Shown here one piece after another: positions 16,536 to 25,712 of a stretch of DNA of 64,000 nucleotides. A program made the position numbers and the translations under genes. Every line of letters starts with the position of its first letter. Position 1 is the first letter of the stretch. The DNA is from Gillisia sp. CAL575 (GTDB lineage Bacteria; Bacteroidota; Bacteroidia; Flavobacteriales; Flavobacteriaceae). The notes beneath the pieces were generated by a model that ran no database searches, was not told the origin of the DNA, and worked only from the letters and a program-made list of their open reading frames with translations. Location: assembly GCF_000403785.1 (NCBI RefSeq), contig NZ_APHJ01000021.1, forward strand, positions 124,001 through 188,000, read 5' to 3'.

Positions 16536-17476
16536 CTTGTGTTTAACTTTTGTTTGATTTCTTCAAATAAAAGCTTTCTCCCGGTAGAAGTTTTCAAAGC
16601 ATTGATTCTAACTTCTAATTTTCTTTTTATTGAAAAATAATAAAGGAATTCGTTGGTAATTCTTTCTGATGGATAAGCAAATTCTTCAAACTTAAATTCT
16701 CTCTTAGGACTTGGTTTCATCCTAAAATTATAAGCACCTATGCCGTTGCAATGCGTTCCATCCGAATTAAAACCAATATTTTCAACAAGAGAATTTACTG
16801 GGTAAACAGAAAATTTATGGTTTCGAAAATGATCATAAGCCCAGCGGATATACCAAGAATTGTTTTTACCTGAAATAGAATCTTTGAGCATTTTTGGAGT
16901 ATCCTGACCGCATGATTTCGCAAACTTTGTCAATAAATCAGGGTTTGAGTCAATCTCTTTCTGCAGCCTAGTCCTATTAAAAATATTCTTATCCCATCTA
17001 TTCTCCCAAGTTGCCCAGCCCCAGGAAAAAGGTCTGGTTAGAATATAAAAATCTTCATTGAATTTTGATAACGGCAAGGAGTATCCATTAACTGACTGAA
17101 TATGCTCTTCCTCTTTATAGAACGATAAAGCCTCATTCATGAAATTGAGAAAATTAGGTGAGGTAATTAGATCGTCCTCCAATACTATCACCTTTCCATA
17201 CTCCTGAACAACCTCAGAAACACCGTTGATAATGGAATTTGCAAGTCCATTATTATCTTGCGATTCTCTAATTATTATTCTTTTAAAGCCAGTAATAGTT
17301 TTTAAATAATCCCTAACTTCCTGAATTCTGATAATTCCTTTTTCATCTTTTGGACCATCTGAAAAAATAAAAAGCTCACTATCCCAGGCCAAATAATTTC
17401 TTTTCAAGGCGTCAACCGTTTGGCTAGTTTCGTCAAGTCTGTTATAAGTAAAAAGGCAAATAGGAGATAATAACAT
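16532..17476 (-). CDS. Glycosyltransferase family 2-like
   Basis: The 314-residue protein has a GT-A fold opening ([24 protein letters not shown]). The donor-binding loop is [16 protein letters not shown] and the metal-binding acidic motif is [22 protein letters not shown] (EDD). [14 protein letters not shown] occurs later and is typical of sugar transferases resembling GNT-I in bacterial polysaccharide clusters. It is probably cytoplasmic and peripheral to the membrane. It overlaps the acyltransferase gene by 4 bp. Donor and linkage are unknown. Confidence 0.86.
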   Translation of the reverse strand: MLLSPICLFTYNRLDETSQTVDALKRNYLAWDSELFIFSDGPKDEKGIIRIQEVRDYLKTITGFKRIIIRESQDNNGLANSIINGVSEVVQEYGKVIVLEDDLITSPNFLNFMNEALSFYKEEEHIQSVNGYSLPLSKFNEDFYILTRPFSWGWATWENRWDKNIFNRTRLQKEIDSNPDLLTKFAKSCGQDTPKMLKDSISGKNNSWYIRWAYDHFRNHKFSVYPVNSLVENIGFNSDGTHCNGIGAYNFRMKPSPKREFKFEEFAYPSERITNEFLYYFSIKRKLEVRINALKTSTGRKLLFEEIKQKLNTR

Positions 17477-17483
17477 GTTTTAT

Positions 17484-18689
17484 TCAATAATATTTAGAAA
17501 CAATTTCGTCAATTTTATTATCCCAAGTTTGTAGCTGAGCATACTCAAAAGCATTCCTGCTTAATGTGTTATACAATTCTGAATCTCCTCCTATCCTTAA
17601 TATAGCCTCACCTAATTCTTTAACCAATAAAGGTGAATCTACCTTAACTTTTATACCTCTCGATGAATCTACAATTTGATCCTGACCATTGACAGCTATA
17701 GTTACGATAGGCAATCCAAAAGAGAAAGCTTCTACTAATTGAGCTGGACCCGAATCTCTTAAAGAGGTGAAAAAGAAAATATCGTTTTTGTTGTAGTGCT
17801 CTCGAACTTTTTCAAATGGAATGGCTCCAGTAAAAAAGACAGAAGATTTTATATCCCATTCTTGCACCATTTTTTCTGCTTCACTTCTCATTTCCCCATC
17901 CCCAACTATTGTCAACTTTATACCACTGTATCCTTTAAGTTCTTTCATTACTTCGAGAACTAGAGAAAGACCTTTTCTAGGCATCATCCTTCCTACCCAT
18001 AATAATCTTAGATTTGCAATTGCAGGTGTTCTTTGAATAAAATTTTTGGGATAGAAATCCTTTGCAAGAGCGGCATCTAGCGAAAAATGAATATTATTTC
18101 TATTAATCTTTTCTACTAGCTCTGCCGTTTCTTTATTTGCAACAATTATAACTTTAGCATTTCTGAGCATATTTTTATATGCAGGGTTATAATTAAGAAA
18201 AAGATAGCTCACTCTTTCTCTTCTAATTTCTGATTTCCATTTTCGTTCGCCAAAATATTTTTTTAATGTCAAAGGAGCCTTTTGTCCTCCACCAGTAGGA
18301 CCAAATAATAATGGAATTTTCAATTTATAAAGAAAAGTGCCTTGTTGTATACTTCCCCAAGATACATGATGTGCGAGATTAAAATTTATACATTTGTGAA
18401 GTTTTTTTGCCAGTTTAAGTGTTTTCCACTGCCATAGCATATAATAAAGATACATCGCTGGTTGAAAAGAGGTATACAACTTTTCTAAACCAAATGGAAG
18501 GCTTACAAAATGAAAGATTAAATTTTCGATATTTCCAAAATGCAGAATATCGCTCTTGTTTGTAGTTCTAGTAAATACGTGTACTTCAAATCCTCTATTT
18601 GCGAGTCCTATGGCCCAATTCCATCCGCTGGAAGATTCAGAACCTTTATAAGGATTACAAGAGAATGCTGAAAGTAATACTTTTTTCAT
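17484..18689 (-). CDS. Glycosyltransferase family 4
   Basis: The 401-residue GT-B enzyme has an N-terminal acceptor domain (VLLSAFSCNPYKGSESSSGWNWAIGLANRGFEVHVFTR) and a C-terminal donor domain (LLWVGRMMPRKGLSLVLEVMKEL, KLTIVGDGEMRSEAEKM). The retaining-enzyme motif is SLRDSGPAQLVEAFSFGLPIV. Family 4 enzymes transfer sugars such as mannose, glucose or N-acetylglucosamine with retention. The gene lies 7 bp upstream of the GT2 gene in the operon. The specific donor is not readable. Confidence 0.9.
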   Translation of the reverse strand: MKKVLLSAFSCNPYKGSESSSGWNWAIGLANRGFEVHVFTRTTNKSDILHFGNIENLIFHFVSLPFGLEKLYTSFQPAMYLYYMLWQWKTLKLAKKLHKCINFNLAHHVSWGSIQQGTFLYKLKIPLLFGPTGGGQKAPLTLKKYFGERKWKSEIRRERVSYLFLNYNPAYKNMLRNAKVIIVANKETAELVEKINRNNIHFSLDAALAKDFYPKNFIQRTPAIANLRLLWVGRMMPRKGLSLVLEVMKELKGYSGIKLTIVGDGEMRSEAEKMVQEWDIKSSVFFTGAIPFEKVREHYNKNDIFFFTSLRDSGPAQLVEAFSFGLPIVTIAVNGQDQIVDSSRGIKVKVDSPLLVKELGEAILRIGGDSELYNTLSRNAFEYAQLQTWDNKIDEIVSKYY

Positions 18690-18713
18690 GATTTCAATAA
18701 GCTCATTAAAAAT

Positions 18714-19595
18714 TTATGCATGTCTTTTCTCATCATAAAGTTTTTTCTTGATTCTTTTCAAAATCGCTTTACTTACTATATAAATCGTTTTATATATGCC
18801 ATCTATTTTTCTGGCAAAATTAAAAGGATGTAGAGTTTTTCTAGACAATTCCCTTAGTTCTTCAGGTAGCAAAGAGAACACATACTGTATATTATGTCTT
18901 AAAAATGGAAATCCATGATTAGATGTTTTGAAAGATATTTTTGTTAATTTTTCTTTATCATTTACAGAATCATATTGCTCTATATCCATTGTTGAAAGAC
19001 AAGACTGAAAATAGAAATAATCTACCTCGTTTATTAAAAAAGAATTAACTTTAAAATATTTAGATCTGTCACTATCTTTATATCTATAAAGTAAAGGATC
19101 TATAGAAGAATTGCTTTTTTTTAAGGTAATATTTAGATCTAACTGCGAATTAAAAGCATAAACCCTGTCAGCCTTTAAAAGGCTACCAAATAATACCGCT
19201 GCGTAACCACCTGCCGAACTTCCAATGGTGTATATTTTATATCCTTCTGTTTGGACAACTAAGAATTGTTTCAATTTTTCAGGAGAATTTAGTTGATCAT
19301 TTATTCCTTCAATATACCACTGCTTTTTAATGTCTCTAATAAAAATATGCTTTGATGCTCCTGGGTATTTGGAATTTTGCCATTCGTATTTATTTCTTTC
19401 AAGAATAGCATTTTTAAAAGATGACTCTGTATTTGGATAGTAGATTTCATTACTACTGAAGTATATAACACAAATTGGAGGCTGTGTATTAACCGTTCCT
19501 TCTTCCTCTACAATTTTAATATTATTCCCTGGAGAGAGAGCTTCCTTAATAAAATTGGAATCAATCTGAAATATTTGCTGATCCTTTACTTCCAT
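18714..19595 (-). CDS. Alpha/beta-hydrolase-like protein of the exopolysaccharide cluster
   Basis: The 293-residue protein has no signal peptide. A GSSAGGYAAVLFGSLL stretch (about residues 136-151) fits the nucleophile elbow G-x-S-x-G of serine hydrolases. It is preceded by a strand KIYTIG and followed by ADRVYAFNSQLDL. A histidine in SFKTSNHGFPFLRHN could complete the triad. The C terminus is basic (RIKKKLYDEKRHA). I do not recognise a named family. It may be an esterase or acyl-transfer enzyme for repeat-unit decoration. It overlaps the upstream GT2 gene by 10 bp. Confidence 0.65.
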   Translation of the reverse strand: MEVKDQQIFQIDSNFIKEALSPGNNIKIVEEEGTVNTQPPICVIYFSSNEIYYPNTESSFKNAILERNKYEWQNSKYPGASKHIFIRDIKKQWYIEGINDQLNSPEKLKQFLVVQTEGYKIYTIGSSAGGYAAVLFGSLLKADRVYAFNSQLDLNITLKKSNSSIDPLLYRYKDSDRSKYFKVNSFLINEVDYFYFQSCLSTMDIEQYDSVNDKEKLTKISFKTSNHGFPFLRHNIQYVFSLLPEELRELSRKTLHPFNFARKIDGIYKTIYIVSKAILKRIKKKLYDEKRHA

Positions 19596-20413
19596 AGTTT
19601 TGGAAAAATTAACCTCGTATGTATTAATAAGTAACTTTTTATTGCGTGTGTTGAACCCATATGTCTTCTAACATATCTAAAATATGCAACAGGCTCACTG
19701 TTCCCTAGAGGAGAATACAAAGATTTATATCTTTCTTTTAACGGAACTTCAGGTAAACACCACTTAGGTAAAGATTCATTCTCCTCACAGTAACCCATAT
19801 AATTTGGAGATACGTAGCTTAAAAATCCTTTTGATTTGGCACGCAGGGCATAATCATAATCTCCTATGGCATGTGGAAAAATTGGATCAAGATTACCTAC
19901 TACACTAAAAACTTTTTTCGGTACAAGTACAAGGTTGCCATTAATAACATTACACTGCTGTAGTTCTCCATTGGGTAGAATTACTTTACCATTATTTCCT
20001 CTTCCTCCATAAGTAGCTTTTCCTGAATTTGGAGATTTCATAGTTCCACAAATTATTGAATGACATTTCTCAGCCGACTCTATAAGCTCAATAATAGCTT
20101 TTGGAAGAATTATAACATCATCATTTAACCAGAGAAAATAATCATATTCATCACTTTCGGAAGCATTTTCCCACGCCAGATGCATTCCCCTGTTCCAATA
20201 AAGATTTCCAGTACCTTTAATAATGTTTACTTTAGGAAACTTTATCTTAACAGCCTCAGCTGTTCCATCATCAGAAGCATCATCGACTAGAAAAACATCA
20301 AAATCAAATTCTTGAGGCAATTCTGCAAAAAATAATGCATTTAAACATGCAATTGTTTTTTCTTTCCTATTATGGCAGGTTAAAAGAACGGCCATTTTAT
20401 ATTTAGTAATCAT
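19586..20413 (-). CDS. Glycosyltransferase family 2 (rhamnosyltransferase-like)
   Basis: The 275-residue GT-A enzyme opens with MAVLLTCHNRKEKTIACLNAL. It has the nucleotide-binding VFLVDDASDDGTAEAV, the acceptor loop GTGNLYWNRGMHLAWENA, and the DxD-like motif FLWLNDDVIILP. The GNLYWNRGM element is typical of a GT2 subgroup in O-antigen and capsule clusters, often annotated as rhamnosyltransferase or mannosyltransferase. The donor is not certain. It lies 5 bp downstream of the polymerase gene and overlaps the hydrolase-like gene. Confidence 0.9.
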   Translation of the reverse strand: MITKYKMAVLLTCHNRKEKTIACLNALFFAELPQEFDFDVFLVDDASDDGTAEAVKIKFPKVNIIKGTGNLYWNRGMHLAWENASESDEYDYFLWLNDDVIILPKAIIELIESAEKCHSIICGTMKSPNSGKATYGGRGNNGKVILPNGELQQCNVINGNLVLVPKKVFSVVGNLDPIFPHAIGDYDYALRAKSKGFLSYVSPNYMGYCEENESLPKWCLPEVPLKERYKSLYSPLGNSEPVAYFRYVRRHMGSTHAIKSYLLIHTRLIFPKLWK

Positions 20414-20418
20414 ATAAT

Positions 20419-21726
20419 TTAATTCTGCACTAAGTATGAGGTGGTCTCCGGAATATCAGAATAATATTCTCTGTATCGCTTATCAAAGATTCCTCGTACC
20501 CAGAGTTTTAATTCATAATCATCCATTTCTCTAAATTTAGTAGAATAGCAAATACCAATTGTGATCCATAGAAAAATATACTGTAATTCAAATACTGTAA
20601 AATCTTCTACAAATGCAAATAGCCACCGAAAAGCTACAAAAACTCCCAAAAGTTTCATAGTATAGCTATTTGATTTATACAATGCTAAAAAAGAAGCTTT
20701 GTAAAAGACTAAAAAATATAAAAATACTCCAATTAAGCCGTTCCAGGTAAATATATTATGTATCGCCACCTCTGATCCAAAACGCTCATTTTTACCAGTA
20801 CCAAGATCTTCTGCTAAAAAGTCTCCAAAGGCTATGGAATCATAACCACGTGCGGGGGTGCGTCCAAACAATGCATATTCGTTCTTAAGAGCAGATTCAA
20901 TAACCTCAACATATAAAAATGTACGCGTATCGGCCGTCAATGAAGCTTCTCTCATCTCTCCATTCTCAACAACTCGTGTGGTATAGTCTCCATTAATGTA
21001 TTCATTCATTTTAAACACATTAAATTGTCCTGAAATGCCAAGAACTAATAGTACAATGGGAATTATAAACAAGCAAAAACTACATATTCTCAAAAATTTA
21101 GGCCTAATTAAACGTCTGAAATAAAAGCTACAACCCAAAATACCAGCCACTAAAAAACGAATAATATTACTTCGAGCATCAAGGCTAAATAATATGACAA
21201 GCATCGAAATGAATAATATAAAAAATCTATACCTAACCGGTAACAAAAATATGAAGGGCAGTAAGAATAGGACAGGCACAAAATATTTCCCGTATAAATC
21301 TGCACCATGCTCCACACCAATAGTAAAAGGAATAAATACAAGGAACAACCATGGCATATATTTAAACCATTTGCGCAATAATTTCTGGATAAAGAAAGGA
21401 TTACCGGAGATATAAACAATTAATGGAATAAGCAACATAAAACCTGTTCCAACAAGATTCTTCCATTCCCAATAGTTTTCAGCAATAACAAATCCACGAA
21501 TAATACAAATTGTATTCCAGATCAATAGATATTTCACGGAATTAGCGTCTTTTCCAGGATCTATACGCCCTATTTTTTTACCAACATTGGCAACTAGTAG
21601 AATAATTAAAAACTCTATCACCCACCATAAAGTTGTATTTCCAATTTGTAGAGCAGTATAGGTATTTACCCTAACCAAGGTTAAGAACAAAAGAAGCCAT
21701 ATTAACCAATTCTGCTTTTGTTTCAT
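20419..21726 (-). CDS. Wzy-type polysaccharide polymerase (O-antigen ligase/polymerase-like)
   Basis: The 435-residue integral membrane protein has about 11-12 hydrophobic helices and a large periplasmic loop (about 230-300) containing TRVVENGEMREASLTADTRTFLYVEVIES and FGRTPARGYDSIAFGDF. Helices crowd residues 10-230 and 300-400. This layout, low similarity to anything else and its place among glycosyltransferases mark the repeat-unit polymerase that links units on the periplasmic face. Its start shares one base with the stop of the upstream gene (TAATG), so translation is coupled. Confidence 0.82.
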   Translation of the reverse strand: MKQKQNWLIWLLLFLTLVRVNTYTALQIGNTTLWWVIEFLIILLVANVGKKIGRIDPGKDANSVKYLLIWNTICIIRGFVIAENYWEWKNLVGTGFMLLIPLIVYISGNPFFIQKLLRKWFKYMPWLFLVFIPFTIGVEHGADLYGKYFVPVLFLLPFIFLLPVRYRFFILFISMLVILFSLDARSNIIRFLVAGILGCSFYFRRLIRPKFLRICSFCLFIIPIVLLVLGISGQFNVFKMNEYINGDYTTRVVENGEMREASLTADTRTFLYVEVIESALKNEYALFGRTPARGYDSIAFGDFLAEDLGTGKNERFGSEVAIHNIFTWNGLIGVFLYFLVFYKASFLALYKSNSYTMKLLGVFVAFRWLFAFVEDFTVFELQYIFLWITIGICYSTKFREMDDYELKLWVRGIFDKRYREYYSDIPETTSYLVQN

Positions 21727-22862
21727 TATATTTGGTTATACAATTTAGCAATACTCCGTGCATTTTTTTCCATATTGTATTTTTCATCAACGAAAAATTT
21801 TGCCTTACTTATAATATCCTCTTTAAGTAAATTATCATTATATAGCTTATTTATGCTTTGTACCAATTCGCTGATATCTGCTTTTATAAGTACTGCGTTT
21901 TGTTGCGTTGAATTAAAGTCTCTTAATCCAGGTACATCATATAAAACTGCAGGAATCTTACAAGCCATTGCCTCTATGGTAGTTAAAGAAATTCCTTCAA
22001 ATTTGCTTGTCATTAAATAAATATCTGAAGAAATTAAAAACTTCCGCACATTTTTCTGATTACCTTTAAAACGTATATATTTAGCCACTTTAAGGTCTTT
22101 TGCCAACTTTTCTTCTCCTGATAATGTATCTCCTTCCCCTAAATGAAAATAAATGGTATTAGGATATTTCTCTATAATACGTGGTAAGGCTTTGATAATA
22201 TCGGAATGTCTCTTAATATGACTACATCCGCCCACAGAAATAAGAACCAATGCATCTGTATCTATATTCAGCTCCTTTCTTATGACTTCTTTTTCTCCTT
22301 GAGCAGCCGGATAAAAACGATTATTACCATACCAATTATTAACGAGGGTGGTATTATTTAAAAAAATTTCGTGTTCGTTTTGGTAGACGGAGTCACTAAT
22401 AGTTTGAAAAGTGCAGTTGAATAAGTTTTTAGCCGTCCATCGCATCCAGATATGATACCATCTACTATACCACGATGTTGGAAAGACATTATGAAAAGTA
22501 TGCACACATTTTATTCCGGCAAGCCTAGCACAAAGTGCCATTCCCCAATAGGTAGCACTTGAGTGATTGTGGATTACCTCGTATTGTTCGCGCTTTATGA
22601 AATTTATAAATTTTGAATAGTAACCTAATCTTTGAATAACAGCTTTTTTTTTAGGTATAGTTTTATGATAAACGGTATATCCAGCCGCCCTAAATTTTGG
22701 TGAAAATTCACCCAAATTTTTAGCTGTAGCTACAACAGAAAGATCATATCCTAAAGATTTAAAGACTGGGGCAGCATCTACATACATAATTTCTGCACCT
22801 GAATACTTTAATTCGTGTAATATGTGTAAAACCTTCATCATTCTAATACTAGCGTTTCCCAT
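21726..22862 (-). CDS. Glycosyltransferase family 4
   Basis: The 378-residue GT-B enzyme begins VLHILHELKYSGAEIMYVDAAPVF. It has HTFHNVFPTSWYSRW in the acceptor domain, LISVGGCSHIKRHSDIIKALPRI at the start of the donor domain, and the retaining motif TSKFEGISLTTIEAMACKIPAVLYD (E-x7-E). Two starts are possible: ATG 22862, overlapping the acyltransferase by 14 bp, or ATG 22838, which gives the more typical N terminus MKVLHILHE. Donor unknown; a role in building the repeat unit is inferred from the operon. Confidence 0.9.
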   Translation of the reverse strand: MGNASIRMMKVLHILHELKYSGAEIMYVDAAPVFKSLGYDLSVVATAKNLGEFSPKFRAAGYTVYHKTIPKKKAVIQRLGYYSKFINFIKREQYEVIHNHSSATYWGMALCARLAGIKCVHTFHNVFPTSWYSRWYHIWMRWTAKNLFNCTFQTISDSVYQNEHEIFLNNTTLVNNWYGNNRFYPAAQGEKEVIRKELNIDTDALVLISVGGCSHIKRHSDIIKALPRIIEKYPNTIYFHLGEGDTLSGEEKLAKDLKVAKYIRFKGNQKNVRKFLISSDIYLMTSKFEGISLTTIEAMACKIPAVLYDVPGLRDFNSTQQNAVLIKADISELVQSINKLYNDNLLKEDIISKAKFFVDEKYNMEKNARSIAKLYNQI

Positions 22863-23790
22863 TTATTAATAAATTTAAGAGGGGATGTTTTTCAGAAAAA
22901 TAAAATATAAGTATGGAAAAAGTAATAGCAATTACTATTTCAACCCATGGCATATCAATAGGCAAACTTAGTTGAATAAACTGATGAAGAAACATTATTA
23001 CTAGTGAAGCATTCCCAATATAAGCTATTGCAGTCCCTAAAATGCCTTCTTTTAAATAGGCACTTAACGAAAGTACACCTGCCGTGGTTATAATTGCCAT
23101 TAATTCCGAAACAATGGGTATACCATACATATTATTTTTCATATCGAATTCATAGTTTAATTTCATAAAAAAGAATACAATAGCAATAATCATCAAGAAA
23201 ACCAGAGGTGCTTTGTATTTTTCAAAATCAAAATCTCTCAACGAATTACCTATAAGTAACATGGGAATTGCATATAAAATGACAGATATAGAAAATGGGA
23301 AATATTTTAAGAAGGAAAATGTAGAAATAATATGTGAAAAAATTAATAATACTACTGATAACAAAAGGAGCATTAATCTTTCTTTTCCTAATCTGATTTT
23401 TAGAATATTGATTAAAATTAATGAAATAAATAAAACCTGTGGAAACCAAAATGTTGTTGTAATACCATTTCCCCCAAAGATAGGACTTATAGCAATTGCA
23501 TTTTTATAAGTCAAATCACCTGCCATCTTCAAATTAAAAATCTGATATGGAAAAAACAATAAGCTAAAAAATAACAAAGGAATAATCAACCTGTAAAAAT
23601 GCTTTTTTGCAAGCTCTTTAGTGCTATAATTAGTTCTAATAAACATACCTGAAATTAGAAAAAATAATGGCATATGAAAAGTATATATTAATTGATTTAG
23701 TTGTTTTATTGGAGAGATGTGCCCCACTACAACCAATATTATACCTAATCCCTTTGCAATATCCACAAATCCTAAGCGCTCTACATTCAT
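22849..23790 (-). CDS. Membrane acyltransferase, acyltransferase-3 family (OafA/WecH-like)
   Basis: The 313-residue protein has about nine or ten membrane helices. Near the N terminus are the family's key residues: FVDIAKGLGIILVVVGH, with the conserved His at about residue 23, and YTFHMPLFFLISGMF. These enzymes add O-acetyl or other acyl groups to sugars across the membrane. It is short for the family and lacks the extra SGNH domain. In the operon it precedes a GT4 gene, which it overlaps by 14 bp. It probably decorates the exopolysaccharide. Confidence 0.88.
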   Translation of the reverse strand: MNVERLGFVDIAKGLGIILVVVGHISPIKQLNQLIYTFHMPLFFLISGMFIRTNYSTKELAKKHFYRLIIPLLFFSLLFFPYQIFNLKMAGDLTYKNAIAISPIFGGNGITTTFWFPQVLFISLILINILKIRLGKERLMLLLLSVVLLIFSHIISTFSFLKYFPFSISVILYAIPMLLIGNSLRDFDFEKYKAPLVFLMIIAIVFFFMKLNYEFDMKNNMYGIPIVSELMAIITTAGVLSLSAYLKEGILGTAIAYIGNASLVIMFLHQFIQLSLPIDMPWVEIVIAITFSILIFYFSEKHPLLNLLINGKR

Positions 23791-23883
23791 AAATGCTTAT
23801 ACATAGATTAAATTATTTTTTTTACTATTTTTAGCTTTAATTAAGGACTTTATTATCACTTCACAACTTAAAGGTTTAAAAAT

Positions 23884-24663
23884 TTAATAATCAAACTTGA
23901 GAGTATTAGTATCCTTTATTATTATTTTTTCCAAATTTAATTTCTCAAATTCTGAAGTCAGAACCATTTCGTGTTCCCCTGTCAATCTTAATCTTGATAT
24001 ATTATAACCAATAATTTTAGCTGGGCTACCACCAATTACCAAACTATCTTGCTCTTCAGGCACTTTAAATTCTTTATTTACTATCGAATTACTTGCAACA
24101 ACAGTTTTATCGGGTAAAATCGCACCTTTCATCAAACTAGATCTATTAGCCAACCAACAATCATCACCAATAATAATTTGTTTTTGTTTTGAAGCAACTT
24201 CCTTGGATCTACTATCTATTGTATAGTGAAAATTTGTGTCAATGATTTGAACATCCCACGCCGTTCTTAAATTTATACCTAAACTAATTTTCTGCTGCGA
24301 TATCACTTTATTTTTACCCCCAAACGTCACGTTATTTCCAAATTGGATCTTAGCATTTTTGAAGCAACTTATACATGTTCCAGTGCCAACTCTAATATTT
24401 TCACCACCGATTAAAACCTCGCCATGATTTGTCCAGTGTGATGGTGCCTTACCAAGAATTTCACTATGGATAGTTGAGAAAACAAACATCTTACGTTTAA
24501 TAGGAACTGTAAAATGAATTTTCCCGCTATTCCCATGGATAATAACCTTCTGATTCAACCAGAACGGTAATTTTAAAGCATCTTTATAGTTCAGAACTTT
24601 AAAATTGAAAATTATTGTCCTTATAAAATTAACTGCAAATCTTCCGTATCTATTCACCTTCAC
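23884..24663 (-). CDS. Hexapeptide-repeat acyltransferase
   Basis: The 259-residue protein has left-handed beta-helix coils from about residue 85 to 215 (GEVLIGGENIRVGTGTCISCFKNAKIQFGNNVTFGGKNKVIS, IIIGDDCWLANRSSLMKGAILPDKTVVASNSIVNKEF, SLVIGGSPAKIIGYNISR). The N-terminal 80 residues are basic and unlike short acetyltransferases. A histidine in IIDTNFHYTID lies where the catalytic His is found in the family. A role in acetylation of a sugar in the repeat unit is inferred. It is 4 bp downstream of the GT-D-like gene. Confidence 0.82.
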   Translation of the reverse strand: MKVNRYGRFAVNFIRTIIFNFKVLNYKDALKLPFWLNQKVIIHGNSGKIHFTVPIKRKMFVFSTIHSEILGKAPSHWTNHGEVLIGGENIRVGTGTCISCFKNAKIQFGNNVTFGGKNKVISQQKISLGINLRTAWDVQIIDTNFHYTIDSRSKEVASKQKQIIIGDDCWLANRSSLMKGAILPDKTVVASNSIVNKEFKVPEEQDSLVIGGSPAKIIGYNISRLRLTGEHEMVLTSEFEKLNLEKIIIKDTNTLKFDY

Positions 24664-24667
24664 TTAT

Positions 24668-25648
24668 TTACCAGTAACAAGCCCCTTCAACACTTTGAGC
24701 ATTTTTAGGTTTTGTTACTTCGCCAGGTCTTACCCAATGCTCGTTCATTAAATTACTATAGCTGCCTTTAGGTATGCCCCAGGTTATTACTCCATAATCT
24801 GGATTTTCCCATCTTTTACCCCTAATACCGAACAACAACTGCAAAGCACCACCCAAATGGACCGCTTTCTTACCTTGCCTTTTCACATGAGCAGTTAATG
24901 GAAAACCATATGCCCCGGCTCCTATTAAGCATACGTCATAATCTTGTTTATCTATTTCTGCTTTCATATAGTCAAGGGCCTCAAACCAAGTTTTAAAAGC
25001 ACTGTCACCCCCCAAACTTTGAACTGCTTGGATTGTCCTTAATTCAAATTCTGGCAATATCTCCTTATCAAATAAAAGACTTCTTTTTTTATACTGCTGT
25101 ACAATGGTTTCGCTAAATGGATGAACAACCAATACCTTTTTACCTTTTAAAGCTGAAGTCCAAGGTGTTTCTGACCAAAATGGCTCCAATAGACGAAGAT
25201 GCATATTTAAAGAATTTTTTGACCTATATATATCTACGTTTTTCTCTGTATATAACCACGATCCCAAAATATCCACCTCAGCTATATCTTTTAGCATCAG
25301 TTCGCAAAACTGAGAAATATGTTTTTCATCATTTGGAAAAAAACCTGCATTATTCTTCATACTATTCATTAGCTTTCTATTCCACCACCATTGGTCCGTT
25401 TTACCAACTAAATAAGAACTAATTCTATACTTATAATTTTTTATAGCTAAATAATTTAATAACATGTGTAATTCAAATGCCCCAAAACGAGCAATCATAC
25501 AGGGCTCTGGAGCTAACAACTTTTCACTTATTTTTATTGAAGCCATTTCTTGCTCTTGAATACCACGCACATATTTAAAAGGCTGTTTATCAACTTTTTG
25601 ATAAAATCTTCGGAAGACTTTCAGTGTATATATTAGTGGTTTATTCAT
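24668..25648 (-). CDS. Exopolysaccharide-cluster protein, possibly a GT-D-fold glycosyltransferase
   Basis: The 326-residue soluble protein is not confidently recognised. Near residue 52 MIARFGAFELHMLLNYL resembles the R-x-G-D-G-E region of DUF1792/GT-D glycosyltransferases, though the acidic residues differ. The C-terminal part CLIGAGAYGFPLTAHVKRQGKKAVHLGGALQLLFGIRGKRW resembles their end, where a Gly-rich turn precedes a strand and helix. LKGKKVLVVHPFSETIVQQY begins a Rossmann-like segment. I infer a sugar-transfer enzyme from these loose resemblances and from its place between fucosyltransferase-like and acyltransferase genes. Confidence 0.55.
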   Translation of the reverse strand: MNKPLIYTLKVFRRFYQKVDKQPFKYVRGIQEQEMASIKISEKLLAPEPCMIARFGAFELHMLLNYLAIKNYKYRISSYLVGKTDQWWWNRKLMNSMKNNAGFFPNDEKHISQFCELMLKDIAEVDILGSWLYTEKNVDIYRSKNSLNMHLRLLEPFWSETPWTSALKGKKVLVVHPFSETIVQQYKKRSLLFDKEILPEFELRTIQAVQSLGGDSAFKTWFEALDYMKAEIDKQDYDVCLIGAGAYGFPLTAHVKRQGKKAVHLGGALQLLFGIRGKRWENPDYGVITWGIPKGSYSNLMNEHWVRPGEVTKPKNAQSVEGACYW

Positions 25649-25712
25649 GGGTTTTATAGAAATTTGAAGCCTCTAAAATATTAAAATGGTTTTTGAATAA
25701 TTAAATAGAAAA

